DNA of 64,000 nucleotides, from the NCBI GenBank assembly GCA_045590195.1, contig JAZNQN010000044.1, positions 1 through 64,000 of the forward strand, written 5' to 3'. Numbering within the stretch: the stretch's first letter is position 1; the number at the start of each line of letters is the position of its first letter. The position numbers and the translations under genes are program-made. Positions 36,301 to 44,618 of this stretch are shown one piece after another. Origin of the DNA: JAZNQN01 sp045590195. GTDB taxonomy: Bacteria > Bacillota > Clostridia > UMGS1883 > UMGS1540. Below the pieces are notes generated by a model. It was not told the DNA's origin and did no database searches. It worked only from the letters and a program-made list of their open reading frames with translations.

Positions 36301-36884
36301 AAGAGTACAAAGAAGTTTCAGAAAGATACGAGTTTTTGTCGAAACAAATTGAAGATTTAACAACTTCAAAAAATGAGCTCACTTCTCTTATCAGTGATAC
36401 CGTTAAGAGTATGAACACAAGATTTATTACTGAATTTGAAAACATAAATCAGCATTTTGCAAATATTTTCCGAGAGCTTTTTGGTGGCGGTACTGCTGCA
36501 CTCAGCCTTACCGACCCTACTAATATTGCCGAAACAGGAATTGAAATCAGCGTAAGGCCTCCGGGCAAAAAGCTTCAACGCCTAAGCCTTTTATCAGGCG
36601 GAGAAATGGCGCTTACTGCCATAGCAATTTTATTTGCAATTTTGAAAGTGCGCCCTACCCCATTTTGTATTCTTGACGAAATCGAGGCAGCACTTGACGA
36701 CAACAACATTCAAAGATTTTGTAACTACATTAAAAACTTTTCAAACACTACTCAGTTTATCGTTGTAACTCATCGACGCGGAACAATGGAAGCGGCTGAT
36801 ATTTTATATGGTGTTACAATGCAGGAGAAAGGCATTTCAAAACTTCTTTCGATGCGTCCCGATGAAGTAGAGGTTGAAAACTAA
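33324..36884 (+). CDS. smc: Chromosome segregation ATPase SMC
   Basis: This 1186-residue protein is the core of bacterial condensin. The GTG at 33324 follows GAGGTG and gives the canonical start YLKKLEMQGFKSF. Walker A is GPNGSGKSN (31-39), two long coiled coils flank a hinge (about 510-650, with GGxISGGS-like Gly-rich segment), and the C-terminal head has the signature LSGGEMALTAIAILFAI and Walker B FCILDEIEAALDD. The operon partner ftsY follows after 17 nt. Confidence 0.97.
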   Translation: MYLKKLEMQGFKSFVDKISLDFGNGITAIVGPNGSGKSNISDAIRWVLGEQSIKTLRGSKMEDVIFAGTEKRKPTGFAEVSLTLDNSERIFDIDYNEITVTRRVYRSGESEYFINRAICRLRDIAELFMDTGLGKDGYSIIGQGKIDAIVSGKPEERRKIFEEAAGVSKFKYKKIQAEHKLAQTEDNLERVLDIAGELESRLSPLKKQSEKATRYLELRDKLTQLDINLYVEKITHLTKSLEQQREKLSFHIKELETENALYEQFQEKEAQFYSETAEVELNLSNLREALHKTQISQTELAGEISLIKNNISDFGRRISETETEINMILGDFSGEDAKKAEIAADIEKYTAEKNRLLSEIDGISEKISDISAEVDQVNSSLQLKMQEENNKQREIDLLQGKIATIDALDQNFDERLEKLTQAANDAKASHNSAKEKYDEYEKEINDKKAHQAKLLETSKKLESDAEAKKTEISQLKNEYNDLNDEYNKKMSRLNILTDMEKNLDGFAHGVKALLKSDVSKEYNIHGIYSKLIKTDEKYFTAVEVALGNAMQNIVVSTDSDAKAAIRYLKGGNHGRVTFLPVSSVKGKRGTFEGEIKSCPGYLGLVCDKIECSEQYREITESLLGQTALFDNIDNALKAAKQFNYKIKIVTLGGEALHPGGSISGGSAPKNSGLLGRESEIAKLTEVCRNLEKKMDKADDKIADFTDEIRSLLKEHEVCSENLRKTGEEILKLIGTREIQSHILSREESEMEKLSSELSLIKRAGENSASEKKQLQLQIDAENLNRERIKADAELLRQQISDLIKKRESLNSKTVEIRVKISTQNSQIEMCNMKSENISAEHQRQEQRIKLLKFSIEEMEKRISQLQAEIKVKEQNVEENKALADKYEGEITSIISSKADSDKEISALKENIRVQNEKLNNLKIAYARMEDGISHSEQSLDDAIGKLWSEYDISFSEAQNRATEIDNIEEARKTAGTLKAQIRALGNINVEAIEEYKEVSERYEFLSKQIEDLTTSKNELTSLISDTVKSMNTRFITEFENINQHFANIFRELFGGGTAALSLTDPTNIAETGIEISVRPPGKKLQRLSLLSGGEMALTAIAILFAILKVRPTPFCILDEIEAALDDNNIQRFCNYIKNFSNTTQFIVVTHRRGTMEAADILYGVTMQEKGISKLLSMRPDEVEVEN

Positions 36885-36901
36885 GCCGAAAGGAAAAAAT
36901 T

Positions 36902-37822
36902 ATGGAAGAAAAAAAGGGATTATTTCAACGCCTTAAAGCCGGGCTTACTAAAACCCGTGAAGCAATTTCAGAAAGCGTTGAAAATGTATTTAAAGCTTTT
37001 GTAAAAGTTGATGAAGATTTATTTGAAGAGCTTTTGGAGGCACTTATAGAAGCCGACCTTGGCGCAACACTGGCTATGGACATTACCGACGAACTTCGTG
37101 ACAAAGTTAAATCCGAACGAATTACTGACGGCAATGAGGTGAGAAATGCGCTTTACGAAATTATTGCAGAAAAACTTGCAACCGATACACCTTCGCTTGA
37201 TTTATCGGGAAAGCCTGCAGTTATTTTTGTTATTGGCGTTAATGGCGTTGGTAAAACCACTACAATCGGTAAAATAGCATCAAAACTTAAAGCTGAAGGC
37301 AAAACAGTTTTATTGGCTGCGGCCGATACATTTCGTGCAGCCGCTATAAATCAGCTTGATATTTGGGCACAACGTGCAGGTGTTGATATTATTAAAGGTG
37401 CAGAAGGGGCCGACCCTTCCTCTGTTATATTTGATGCATGCACAGCTGCAAAAAAACGCGGTGCAGATGTTCTCATATGTGACACTGCCGGAAGGCTTCA
37501 CAACAAGAAAAACCTTATGGATGAGCTTTCAAAAATGTATCGTGTAATTGGCAGAGAACTTCCCGAAAGCTCAAAAGAAACTTTGCTTGTACTTGATGCC
37601 TCTACCGGACAAAATGCTTTGGTTCAGGCTCAGATGTTTGCAGAAACCTCTGAAATTACAGGAATTATTCTTACAAAACTTGATGGAACTGCCAAAGGCG
37701 GTATCGTGATTTCAATAGTTTCAAGCCTTGATATTCCCGTGAAATTCATTGGTGTTGGCGAAGAAGCTGACGACCTTCAACCGTTTAATCCAAGCGATTT
37801 TGCAAAGGCACTTTTCGAATAG
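36902..37822 (+). CDS. ftsY: Signal recognition particle receptor FtsY
   Basis: This 306-residue GTPase docks SRP-ribosome complexes at the membrane. It has the N-domain helices (1-95) and the G domain with GVNGVGKTTTIGK, DTFRAAA, DTAGRLHNK and TKLDGTAKGG motifs. It lacks a long acidic A domain, as is usual in Bacillota. The smc-ftsY order is conserved in the phylum. Confidence 0.97.
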   Translation: MEEKKGLFQRLKAGLTKTREAISESVENVFKAFVKVDEDLFEELLEALIEADLGATLAMDITDELRDKVKSERITDGNEVRNALYEIIAEKLATDTPSLDLSGKPAVIFVIGVNGVGKTTTIGKIASKLKAEGKTVLLAAADTFRAAAINQLDIWAQRAGVDIIKGAEGADPSSVIFDACTAAKKRGADVLICDTAGRLHNKKNLMDELSKMYRVIGRELPESSKETLLVLDASTGQNALVQAQMFAETSEITGIILTKLDGTAKGGIVISIVSSLDIPVKFIGVGEEADDLQPFNPSDFAKALFE

Positions 37823-37825
37823 GAG

Positions 37826-40522
37826 TTGATTGAAATTTTAAAAGGAAAAACTGTAAACCGCTTATTCTATGCTGCCATTTGGCTTGCAGCTTTCATACTG
37901 CTTTCATTTGTTCTGATTAAATTTGCAGCAAATGTTTTAGAAATAAGCGAAATCGGATACGAAGATGTTTATTTTAAAAATCTGTCTACAATTGTAGTAA
38001 CAGGTTTAATTTCCTTTGGTATTTTATTTGTTGTTTTTGCCGCAAATCTTTTAATCTTGCGCAAAAATCTTGTGCGTATTTGGGGAACACCCAGCATAAT
38101 GAAATCTGTTACATCTTCTTTTGTGTTCTCGGCAGTTTTTTCTTTGATTATATCAATTTTTGTAACATTAAGACTTTACCCACTTTACCTTCAGTTTTTC
38201 AGCAGTATTCCCTTTGGAACGGTTGACCCTATAATTGGGCAGGACATTGGTTACTATGTATTTCAGCGACCATTTTTGCTTGAAGCCTCAAATATGATTC
38301 AGTTTGTGCTTTTCTTTCAGATTATTTATTCTTTTGCAATTTATTCAATAAGCTATCTTAAAACAGATTTTCTTATGTATAAAGAGCTTTTTAAAGAAAA
38401 AAGAATTATGAATCATCTGTTAACATCTGTTGTAATTTACTTTATAAGTATTGCAATTTCTTATAAGTTTACTGCTGAAAATATTCTTTTCGGCGAATTT
38501 GGCAATCATCTTTCAGGGGCAGGTTTTACCGATGTTTTTATCTGGCAGAACCACTATAAAATTGCACCATTTGTTTTAATAGCAGTAATTGTGTTAACAT
38601 TTATTTTTCTTAAGAAGAGCAAAATTAAATTTGCCGCTATCACCTTACTTATCGTTCCTCTTTTCTGGGTTGGAACTTTTATAACCTCGGCTGTTTCCGA
38701 ACTTTGGTTTGTAAAACCTTACGAGGTTTCCATGCAAAGAGCATATATAAATCATAATCTCGATGCAACCAAAAAGGCTTTTGGCCTTGATAACATAACT
38801 TTTAAAGAATTTCCTGCTGATGACAGCATTACTCTGCAAGATGTTTACGAAAATAAGAATACTGTTGATAATATTCGAATTACCGACATAAATCAAACTC
38901 TTGCAGCTACTAATTCGCTTCAAAGCCTAAGAAGTTTTTATTCTTTTAACGACAGCGACATTATTCCGTATAATTTAAATGGTGTTAAAACTCCGCTTAT
39001 GGTTTCTGTTCGTGAAACCGATCAGGATAAACTTCAGAAATCGGCCCAAAGCTATATAAATAAAAAACTTCGTTACACACACGGATATGGCATTGTTGCA
39101 AATCCAACAAATTCTGTTACAGAAGAAGGTCAGCCAAACTATATTATTAAAGATATTCCTTCTTCTTCGCTTTCGGGTGCACCCCAAATTACTCAGCCCC
39201 GCATTTACTACGGAGAAAAAACCGACGATTATGTAATCGTTGGTACAAGATACAACGAGCTTGACTATATGGAAGGCGATAAAACTGTTGAGTATTCTTA
39301 TACCGGAAACAGTGGAATTAAATTAAATTTTTTAAACAGAATTATTTTCTCTGTTGATAAGCTTGACCCAATGCTTCTTATGTCAAGCTATATTTCGGGC
39401 GAAAGCAGGCTTTTAACTAATCGTGATATTTTAGACAGGGTTAATATTGCGGCTCCATTTTTAACCTACGATAACGACCCGTATATTGTTATAGACTCAG
39501 ATGGTACTTTAAAATGGGTTGTTGACATTTATACTACAACTAACCTTTACCCCTACGCTCAAAACTACAATGGAATAAATTATATAAGAAACAGCGCCAA
39601 AGCGGTTGTAGATGCATACAGCGGCGAAGTTACTTTTTATATTACTGATATGACAGATCCTATTATAAGGGTTTTCAGCCGAATGTATCCAACTCTGTTT
39701 TGCTTTGATCCTATTCCTGAATGTGTTATAAATCAGGCGCGTTATCCTGAGTATATATTCAAACTCCAGTCGGAAGTTTATAAAATGTATCATGTTACCG
39801 AGCCCGAGGCACTTTACAGTAATTCAGATATATGGGTAACTGCAAAAGAAAAATACTCACAGGATGAAACTGTTGATGTTGCACCCTATTATAACTTAAT
39901 GAACTTAGGAAACGGCGATGACCTCGTTTTAATGCAGCCATATACCCCTCAGGGAAAAGAAACACTGGTAGCATGGATTGCCGCAAGCAGCCTTTACGAC
40001 AGCTACGGCAAATTAACTGTTTACACCTTCCCTAAGGGAAAAACTGTTTATGGTACACTTCACGTAGAAAACAAAATCGATAACGACCCTAACATTTCAA
40101 AAGAAATTTCACTTTGGGATCAGGGCGGCTCGAAGGTAATCAAAGGAAATCTTCTGGTAATACCTATTAAAAATTCTCTGCTTTACGTTGAGCCAATATA
40201 TATCACTGCAAAAAATTCGGCAGCTCTGCCTGAAGTTAAAAGAGTTGTTGTATGCTTTGGCGACAAAGTTGCCATGGAACCCACCCTTTGGGGAGCAATA
40301 GATGTTTTATTCGGCGGAAAACAGCCCACTGTTCCTGCCGACAGCACTCAGCAGTTAACTGTTGATGACCTTATGAAGGACGCAGTTAAAAAATACGAAG
40401 AGGCAAAAGAAAACAGCGCTTCGGGAAATTTTGAAACATTTGGCAAAGCCCTTGACCAGCTTGGCGATATTTTAAATCAGATGAATGAAAAAATATCTGA
40501 AAACAAAGCTGAAACGGATTAA
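37826..40522 (+). CDS. UPF0182 family membrane protein
   Basis: This protein of about 898 residues has seven or eight N-terminal membrane helices (to about residue 300) and a large conserved outer domain with the patterns PFLTYDNDPYIVI, YIRNSAKAVVDAYSGEVTFYI and YPEYIFKLQSEVYKMYHV that define UPF0182. A Gly/Ser-poor helical tail ends it. Function is unknown. The annotated TTG (37826) directly touches AGGAG (37821-37825), which is too close; ATT codons at 37829 or 37835 in the same frame are alternatives, so the exact start is unsettled. Confidence 0.88.
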   Translation: MIEILKGKTVNRLFYAAIWLAAFILLSFVLIKFAANVLEISEIGYEDVYFKNLSTIVVTGLISFGILFVVFAANLLILRKNLVRIWGTPSIMKSVTSSFVFSAVFSLIISIFVTLRLYPLYLQFFSSIPFGTVDPIIGQDIGYYVFQRPFLLEASNMIQFVLFFQIIYSFAIYSISYLKTDFLMYKELFKEKRIMNHLLTSVVIYFISIAISYKFTAENILFGEFGNHLSGAGFTDVFIWQNHYKIAPFVLIAVIVLTFIFLKKSKIKFAAITLLIVPLFWVGTFITSAVSELWFVKPYEVSMQRAYINHNLDATKKAFGLDNITFKEFPADDSITLQDVYENKNTVDNIRITDINQTLAATNSLQSLRSFYSFNDSDIIPYNLNGVKTPLMVSVRETDQDKLQKSAQSYINKKLRYTHGYGIVANPTNSVTEEGQPNYIIKDIPSSSLSGAPQITQPRIYYGEKTDDYVIVGTRYNELDYMEGDKTVEYSYTGNSGIKLNFLNRIIFSVDKLDPMLLMSSYISGESRLLTNRDILDRVNIAAPFLTYDNDPYIVIDSDGTLKWVVDIYTTTNLYPYAQNYNGINYIRNSAKAVVDAYSGEVTFYITDMTDPIIRVFSRMYPTLFCFDPIPECVINQARYPEYIFKLQSEVYKMYHVTEPEALYSNSDIWVTAKEKYSQDETVDVAPYYNLMNLGNGDDLVLMQPYTPQGKETLVAWIAASSLYDSYGKLTVYTFPKGKTVYGTLHVENKIDNDPNISKEISLWDQGGSKVIKGNLLVIPIKNSLLYVEPIYITAKNSAALPEVKRVVVCFGDKVAMEPTLWGAIDVLFGGKQPTVPADSTQQLTVDDLMKDAVKKYEEAKENSASGNFETFGKALDQLGDILNQMNEKISENKAETD

Positions 40523-40536
40523 TATTTAAAATAGTC

Positions 40537-40565
40537 TTGATTAGTTTAGAAATATACTGTATAAT
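40537..40565 (+). promoter_or_regulatory. Promoter of ruvX
   Basis: TTGATT and TATAAT are 17 nt apart, about 30 nt upstream of the GTG start. Confidence 0.75.
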
Positions 40566-40594
40566 ATAGTTATACTTAAATTAGGAGAATTTTT

Positions 40595-41002
40595 GTGCGA
40601 ATTATAGGATTTGACTATGGTGACAGCAGAATAGGCGTTGCAGTTAGCGACCTTTTAGGGCTTACAGCCCAGAGCGTTGGCCTTATAGCCGAAAAAAACT
40701 TTGAAAAACAAGTTATAAAGGTTTTAGAGTATTGCGATGAATACAAAGCAGAAAAAATTGTTTTAGGTATGCCTAAAAATATGAACGGAACAATTGGCGA
40801 ACGCGGCGAAAAAACTCAGCTTTTTGCCGATGCACTCAGGGAAAAAACCTCTGTTCCCATAATTTTTTGGGATGAACGCCTTACAACTTCTGCCGCACAC
40901 AGAACACTTTCCGAAAGTAACGTAAGTGGAAAAAAACGAAAAGGTATTCTTGATAAAATAGCTGCAGTTTTTATTTTGCAGGGTTATCTTGACAGCCTTT
41001 AA
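40595..41002 (+). CDS. ruvX: Holliday junction resolvase-like nuclease RuvX (YqgF)
   Basis: This 135-residue protein has the RNase H-like fold with IIGFDYGDSRIGVAVSD at the start, the central IVLGMPKNMNG and FWDERLTTSAAHR, and the final Asp in LDKIAAVFILQGYL. It acts in 16S rRNA maturation and was first described as a Holliday junction resolvase homologue. It starts at GTG after AGGAG and is followed by the DUF1292 gene, an arrangement conserved in Bacillota. Confidence 0.95.
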   Translation: MRIIGFDYGDSRIGVAVSDLLGLTAQSVGLIAEKNFEKQVIKVLEYCDEYKAEKIVLGMPKNMNGTIGERGEKTQLFADALREKTSVPIIFWDERLTTSAAHRTLSESNVSGKKRKGILDKIAAVFILQGYLDSL

Positions 41003-41027
41003 TATATTTTAAGAGAGGTAGTATAAA

Positions 41028-41315
41028 ATGAGCGAAGAAAGAGATAATATTGTTGTACTTGTTGATGATGAAGGCCAGGAGCTTAAGTTTGAAGTTCTTG
41101 ATATAATCGAGTATGAAGGAAGCGAATATGCCGCAGGCCTTGATGCTGACAAGGCTGATTCTGATGATGAAGAAGATACTGTTATTATTATGAAAATTGT
41201 TCACGCAAACGAAGAAGAAGATATTTTAGAGCCTGTTGCAGACGAGGCTACTCTTCAGGCAGTTTTCGAAATTTTCAAAGAACATATGGCAGACGAATTC
41301 GAATTTGAAGAATAA
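41028..41315 (+). CDS. DUF1292 protein (YrzB-like)
   Basis: This 95-residue, strongly acidic protein matches DUF1292: IVVLVDDEGQELKFEVLDIIEYEGSEYAAGL followed by an acidic loop and the closing EATLQAVFEIFKEHM. Function is unknown; it almost always follows ruvX in Bacillota, as here. The start follows AGAGGT. Confidence 0.93.
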   Translation: MSEERDNIVVLVDDEGQELKFEVLDIIEYEGSEYAAGLDADKADSDDEEDTVIIMKIVHANEEEDILEPVADEATLQAVFEIFKEHMADEFEFEE

Positions 41316-41318
41316 TAA

Positions 41319-41511
41319 GTTCCCTGCTGTGTGTCGGGAGACGGAGCAATAATTTTTTCCGATGCTATTTTAAACGGGAGATTAAATAAATACAATTGGT
41401 GTGTAAGGCCCCCCGCTTTGCGGTTTGAGGGTAACCCGTAGATTGTAATGATAATCACCCACCTGACTTTTCAGGTTAAAATTTATCCGTTTATCGCCAC
41501 TTGCGGGGCTA
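41319..41511 (+). ncRNA. ssrS: 6S RNA (SsrS)
   Basis: About 190 non-coding bases between the DUF1292 gene and tyrS have 6S hallmarks. The 5' end TTCCCTGCTGTGTG can form the closing stem with the 3' end CGCCACTTGCGGGG, a large internal asymmetric region lies between, and GGTTTGAGGGTAACCCGTAG occurs near the 3' third. The length and the position just before an intrinsic terminator also fit. 6S RNA binds the housekeeping sigma-A RNA polymerase as a promoter mimic. No separate promoter is obvious, so it may be processed from the ruvX message. Confidence 0.75.
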
Positions 41512-41521
41512 AATAAAAAAT

Positions 41522-41550
41522 AAGAGCTATGACAGCGTCATAGCTCTTTT
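41522..41550. terminator. Bidirectional terminator between 6S RNA and tyrS
   Basis: A 12-bp perfect stem AAGAGCTATGAC / GTCATAGCTCTT has a 3-nt loop, with T runs on both strands. Confidence 0.9.
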
Positions 41551-41557
41551 AGTTTTC

Positions 41558-42784
41558 TTATTTTAATGTAATTTTAAGGTATGCTTTCTTACCTCTTTTT
41601 GCAACAAGGCCATCATCGCCAAAATCTTCAACTGTAACCTTCTCATCAAAAGCAGCTACTTTTTTATCGTTAATTGTAAGGCCACCCTGTTGAACAAGAC
41701 GTTTAGCTTCAGATTTTGAAGGAAGGAAACCTGCGGCTACAACTAAATCTATTGCTGTCATACCTGCTTCAACATCAGCTTTTGAAACCTCTGCAGTAGG
41801 CATATCAGCCGAAACACCGCCACCTGCAAAAATTGCTCTTGCAGCATCCTGTGCTTTTTTAGCTTCTTCTTCGCCATGAACAAGTTTTGTAACCTCAAAA
41901 GCAAGGCGTTCTTTAACTTCATTAAGCTGCTGTCCTTCAAGTTTTTCATATTCTCTTATTTCTTCCATAGGTACAAATGTAACAAGCTTCATAAAGCGGC
42001 AAACATCGGCATCCTGAACATTTCTCCAGTACTGATAAAATTCAAACGGAGAAACTTTTTCGGGGTCAAGCCAAAGAGCACCTTTAGCAGTTTTACCCAT
42101 TTTCTGGCCTTCGCTGTTTGTAAGAAGGGTAAATGTCATACCATAAACCTGTTTGTTTTCTTTTCTTCTTACAAGGTCGATACCGCCCAAAATATTGCTC
42201 CACTGGTCATCGCCACCGAGCTCAATTTTACAATCGTACTCTTTTGAAAGACAAAGGAAATCGTAGCTCTGCATAAGCATATAGTTAAATTCAAGGAACG
42301 AAAGACCTTTTTCAAGTCTTGTCTGGAAGCATTTTGCACGAAGCATTTCATTAACTGAGAAGCACGAGCCGATATCTCTTAAAAATTCAATGTAATTTAA
42401 GTTTCTGAGCCAATCGGCATTATTTACCATAATAGCCTTGTCATCAGAAAAATCAACTATACATGAAAGCTGTTTTTTAAATCTTTCACAGTTATAGTTA
42501 ATTGTGTCAACAGTCATCATCTGGCGCATATCTGTTCTGCCCGATGGGTCGCCAACCATAGCGGTTCCACCACCAACAAGGGCAATTGGGCGATGGCCTG
42601 CGTTTTGCATATGGCGCATTACAACCATCTGCAAGAAGTGGCCGATATGGAGAGAATCTGCAGTTGGGTCAAAGCCAATATAAAAAGTTACTTTTTCTTT
42701 TCCTAAAAGTTCACGAATTTCTTCTTCGTGAGTTGTTTGCGCAATAAGACCGCGCTCTTTTAAAATATCAAAAACGTTAGTCAT
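41558..42784 (-). CDS. tyrS: Tyrosyl-tRNA synthetase
   Basis: This 408-residue class I synthetase has HIGH (in SLHIGHFLQ), the Tyr-binding segment YDFLCLSKEYDCKIELGGDDQW and a KMSKS loop written KMGKT. A C-terminal S4 domain (about 340-408, with LPSKSEAKRLVQQGGLTIN) recognises tRNA. The KMGKT form is a known variation in this family. The upstream gap is 65 nt and holds no T-box leader. Confidence 0.95.
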   Translation of the reverse strand: MTNVFDILKERGLIAQTTHEEEIRELLGKEKVTFYIGFDPTADSLHIGHFLQMVVMRHMQNAGHRPIALVGGGTAMVGDPSGRTDMRQMMTVDTINYNCERFKKQLSCIVDFSDDKAIMVNNADWLRNLNYIEFLRDIGSCFSVNEMLRAKCFQTRLEKGLSFLEFNYMLMQSYDFLCLSKEYDCKIELGGDDQWSNILGGIDLVRRKENKQVYGMTFTLLTNSEGQKMGKTAKGALWLDPEKVSPFEFYQYWRNVQDADVCRFMKLVTFVPMEEIREYEKLEGQQLNEVKERLAFEVTKLVHGEEEAKKAQDAARAIFAGGGVSADMPTAEVSKADVEAGMTAIDLVVAAGFLPSKSEAKRLVQQGGLTINDKKVAAFDEKVTVEDFGDDGLVAKRGKKAYLKITLK

Positions 42785-42806
42785 AAATTTATCCTCTCTT
42801 TAGCAT

Positions 42807-42835
42807 AATATAGTATTTTATCACATAAAAGTAAA
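42807..42835 (-). promoter_or_regulatory. Probable promoter of tyrS
   Basis: On the minus strand TTTACT and TATATT are 17 nt apart, about 23 nt upstream of the tyrS start. Confidence 0.5.
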
Positions 42836-42848
42836 ACTTTCAAGTGTT

Positions 42849-43775
42849 TTATACATATAATCCCAAAATTCCAAACATAATTGGTATAGTAATTATACTT
42901 AAAATGTTCGACATAAATGTAGCTTTCGCCCCTGTAAGCGAATCGCCGCCGTATGCCTCGGGAAAAACAACGCTATTAAGCCCAAGTGGCATTGCTAGTG
43001 TAACAATAGCAACAGTTACAAATATTGTATCAACTTTTAAAAGCATCATTACTGCAAAAAAAGCTATCGGAATTATAATACCACGTAAAAATGCAGTAAC
43101 AAACAGCCTGATGTCTTTAAAAATTGGCTTAATTGGCGTTGCACCAAGAACAAACCCTGTAAGAATCATTGCTGAAGGCGACATACAGCTTTCTGCCGAG
43201 GTAAGCGCTTTCATAAGAAAAGTAGGAAGTTTTATTTCTGCAATTCCAAAAATCATTCCTAAAATCAAAGCAATAATTATTGGATTTAAAAGTTTTTTTG
43301 CGGTAAAGCTTCTGTTTGGGTTTAGTATGTACATTCCGTAAGTATAAATTGTAAACTGATACGGAATTGCAAACATCATCATAAAAAAAAGCATCTGCTC
43401 GCCAAAAACAGCCTCCATAAGCGGGTAACCCATATAACCAAGGTTAGGAATTAAAAGACTGTACATATAAACATCTTTCTGCAAATTATTCTTCGCGAGA
43501 AGTTTTGAAAAAATTTTCGCAGGAACAAAGCTTATTGCCAAAACTAAAATACCAAAAAGAAGTAAATACATATTCTCCGAAAGATTTTTCAAATTAAAAT
43601 TTTCAAGAAAATTCAGAAAAAACATGGCCGGAAGAAAAAGATTTACAAGCAAGCTTGATAAAACTTTGCTAACATCATCCCCGCCTATTTTCTTTTTCCT
43701 CATAATAAAGCCTATTATCATAAAAAGGAACATATTCCCAAGCTGATTTAATGTTAAATTTAATGTTTCAAACAA
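42849..43775 (-). CDS. AEC (auxin efflux carrier) family transporter
   Basis: This 308-residue protein has ten membrane helices in two sets of five. The pattern NLFLPAMFFLNFLENFNLKNL and the second-half SPSAMILTGFVLGATP, MPLGLNSVVFPEAYGGD belong to AEC permeases, which export malate, malonate or amino acids. The last motif with Ala/Gly-rich helix is conserved. It starts 2 nt after nfo, so the two are co-transcribed. The substrate is not known; a dicarboxylate would fit the fumarate metabolism at the end of the window. Confidence 0.85.
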   Translation of the reverse strand: MFETLNLTLNQLGNMFLFMIIGFIMRKKKIGGDDVSKVLSSLLVNLFLPAMFFLNFLENFNLKNLSENMYLLLFGILVLAISFVPAKIFSKLLAKNNLQKDVYMYSLLIPNLGYMGYPLMEAVFGEQMLFFMMMFAIPYQFTIYTYGMYILNPNRSFTAKKLLNPIIIALILGMIFGIAEIKLPTFLMKALTSAESCMSPSAMILTGFVLGATPIKPIFKDIRLFVTAFLRGIIIPIAFFAVMMLLKVDTIFVTVAIVTLAMPLGLNSVVFPEAYGGDSLTGAKATFMSNILSIITIPIMFGILGLYV

Positions 43776-43777
43776 TT

Positions 43778-44617
43778 TTATGCCTCCAAATTATAAAGCT
43801 TTTTCAAAAGTGCAATTTCTCTGGCATAACCTTCAATTTCGTTTGGAGTTTCGAGATAAAATGGCAAATTACAAACCCTTTTATTATTTATAATTTTTAC
43901 CATAGCATCAATGCCAATATTGCCGTCGCCTATTTTTTCGTGACGGTCTTTGTGAGCACCTTGTGGATTCATACTGTCATTTATATGAATTGCACGAAGG
44001 CGTGAAAGACCAATAACACGGTCAAATTCGTCTAAAACGCCATCGAAATTTTCTACAACATCATATCCGCCATCGTGTACGTGACATGTGTCAAGACAAA
44101 CTCCTAATTTTTCAGAAAGTTCAACTTTGTCTATAATTTCTTTTATTTCCTCAAAGTTTCTGCCAATTTCACTGCCTTTTCCAGCCATTGTTTCAAGTAA
44201 AACAGTTGTTGTTTGCTCAGGTTTTAAAATTTCGTTTAAGGCATCGCTTATAAACTTAATTCCAACCTCTACTCCCTGCCCCGTGTGACTGCCCGGATGA
44301 AAATTATACAAATTGTTTGGGGTATATTCCATTCTCATAAGGTCGTCGGCCATAGTATTTTTTGCAAATTCTCTTATACCTTTATCAGCTGAGCAAAGAT
44401 TTAATGTATAAGGAGCGTGGGCTAAAATAACGTCTATTCCGTTTTCTTTAGAGAACTCCAAAAAAGCGGCAACATCTTTTTCGTCAATATCCTTAGCTTT
44501 TCCGCCACGTGGATTTCTTGTAAAAAACTGAAAAGTATTAGCACCTATACTAATTGCTTCTTTTCCCATTGCAAGATAACCTTTTGAAGCGGAAAGGTGA
44601 CATCCTATTTTAAACAT
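43778..44617 (-). CDS. nfo: Endonuclease IV (apurinic/apyrimidinic)
   Basis: This 279-residue enzyme repairs abasic sites. The TIM-barrel signatures GCHLSASKGY, HAPYTLNLCS, YNFHPGSHTG, LLETMAGKGSE, CLDTCHVHDGGYD and HINDSMNPQGAHKDRHEKIGDG carry the trinuclear zinc ligands. The ATG at 44617 after GAGAGG is preferred to one 13 codons upstream that lacks a site and falls in the preceding gene. Confidence 0.97.
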   Translation of the reverse strand: MFKIGCHLSASKGYLAMGKEAISIGANTFQFFTRNPRGGKAKDIDEKDVAAFLEFSKENGIDVILAHAPYTLNLCSADKGIREFAKNTMADDLMRMEYTPNNLYNFHPGSHTGQGVEVGIKFISDALNEILKPEQTTTVLLETMAGKGSEIGRNFEEIKEIIDKVELSEKLGVCLDTCHVHDGGYDVVENFDGVLDEFDRVIGLSRLRAIHINDSMNPQGAHKDRHEKIGDGNIGIDAMVKIINNKRVCNLPFYLETPNEIEGYAREIALLKKLYNLEA

Positions 44618-44618
44618 C

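Noticed and set aside
42080..42100. Inactivated KMSKS motif in TyrRS
   Set aside because: KMGKT is an accepted variant of this loop in bacterial tyrosyl-tRNA synthetases, and all other motifs are intact.
42785..42850. T-box leader upstream of tyrS
   Set aside because: Only 65 nt lie between genes and no T-box sequence or specifier stem is visible; a normal promoter is present instead.
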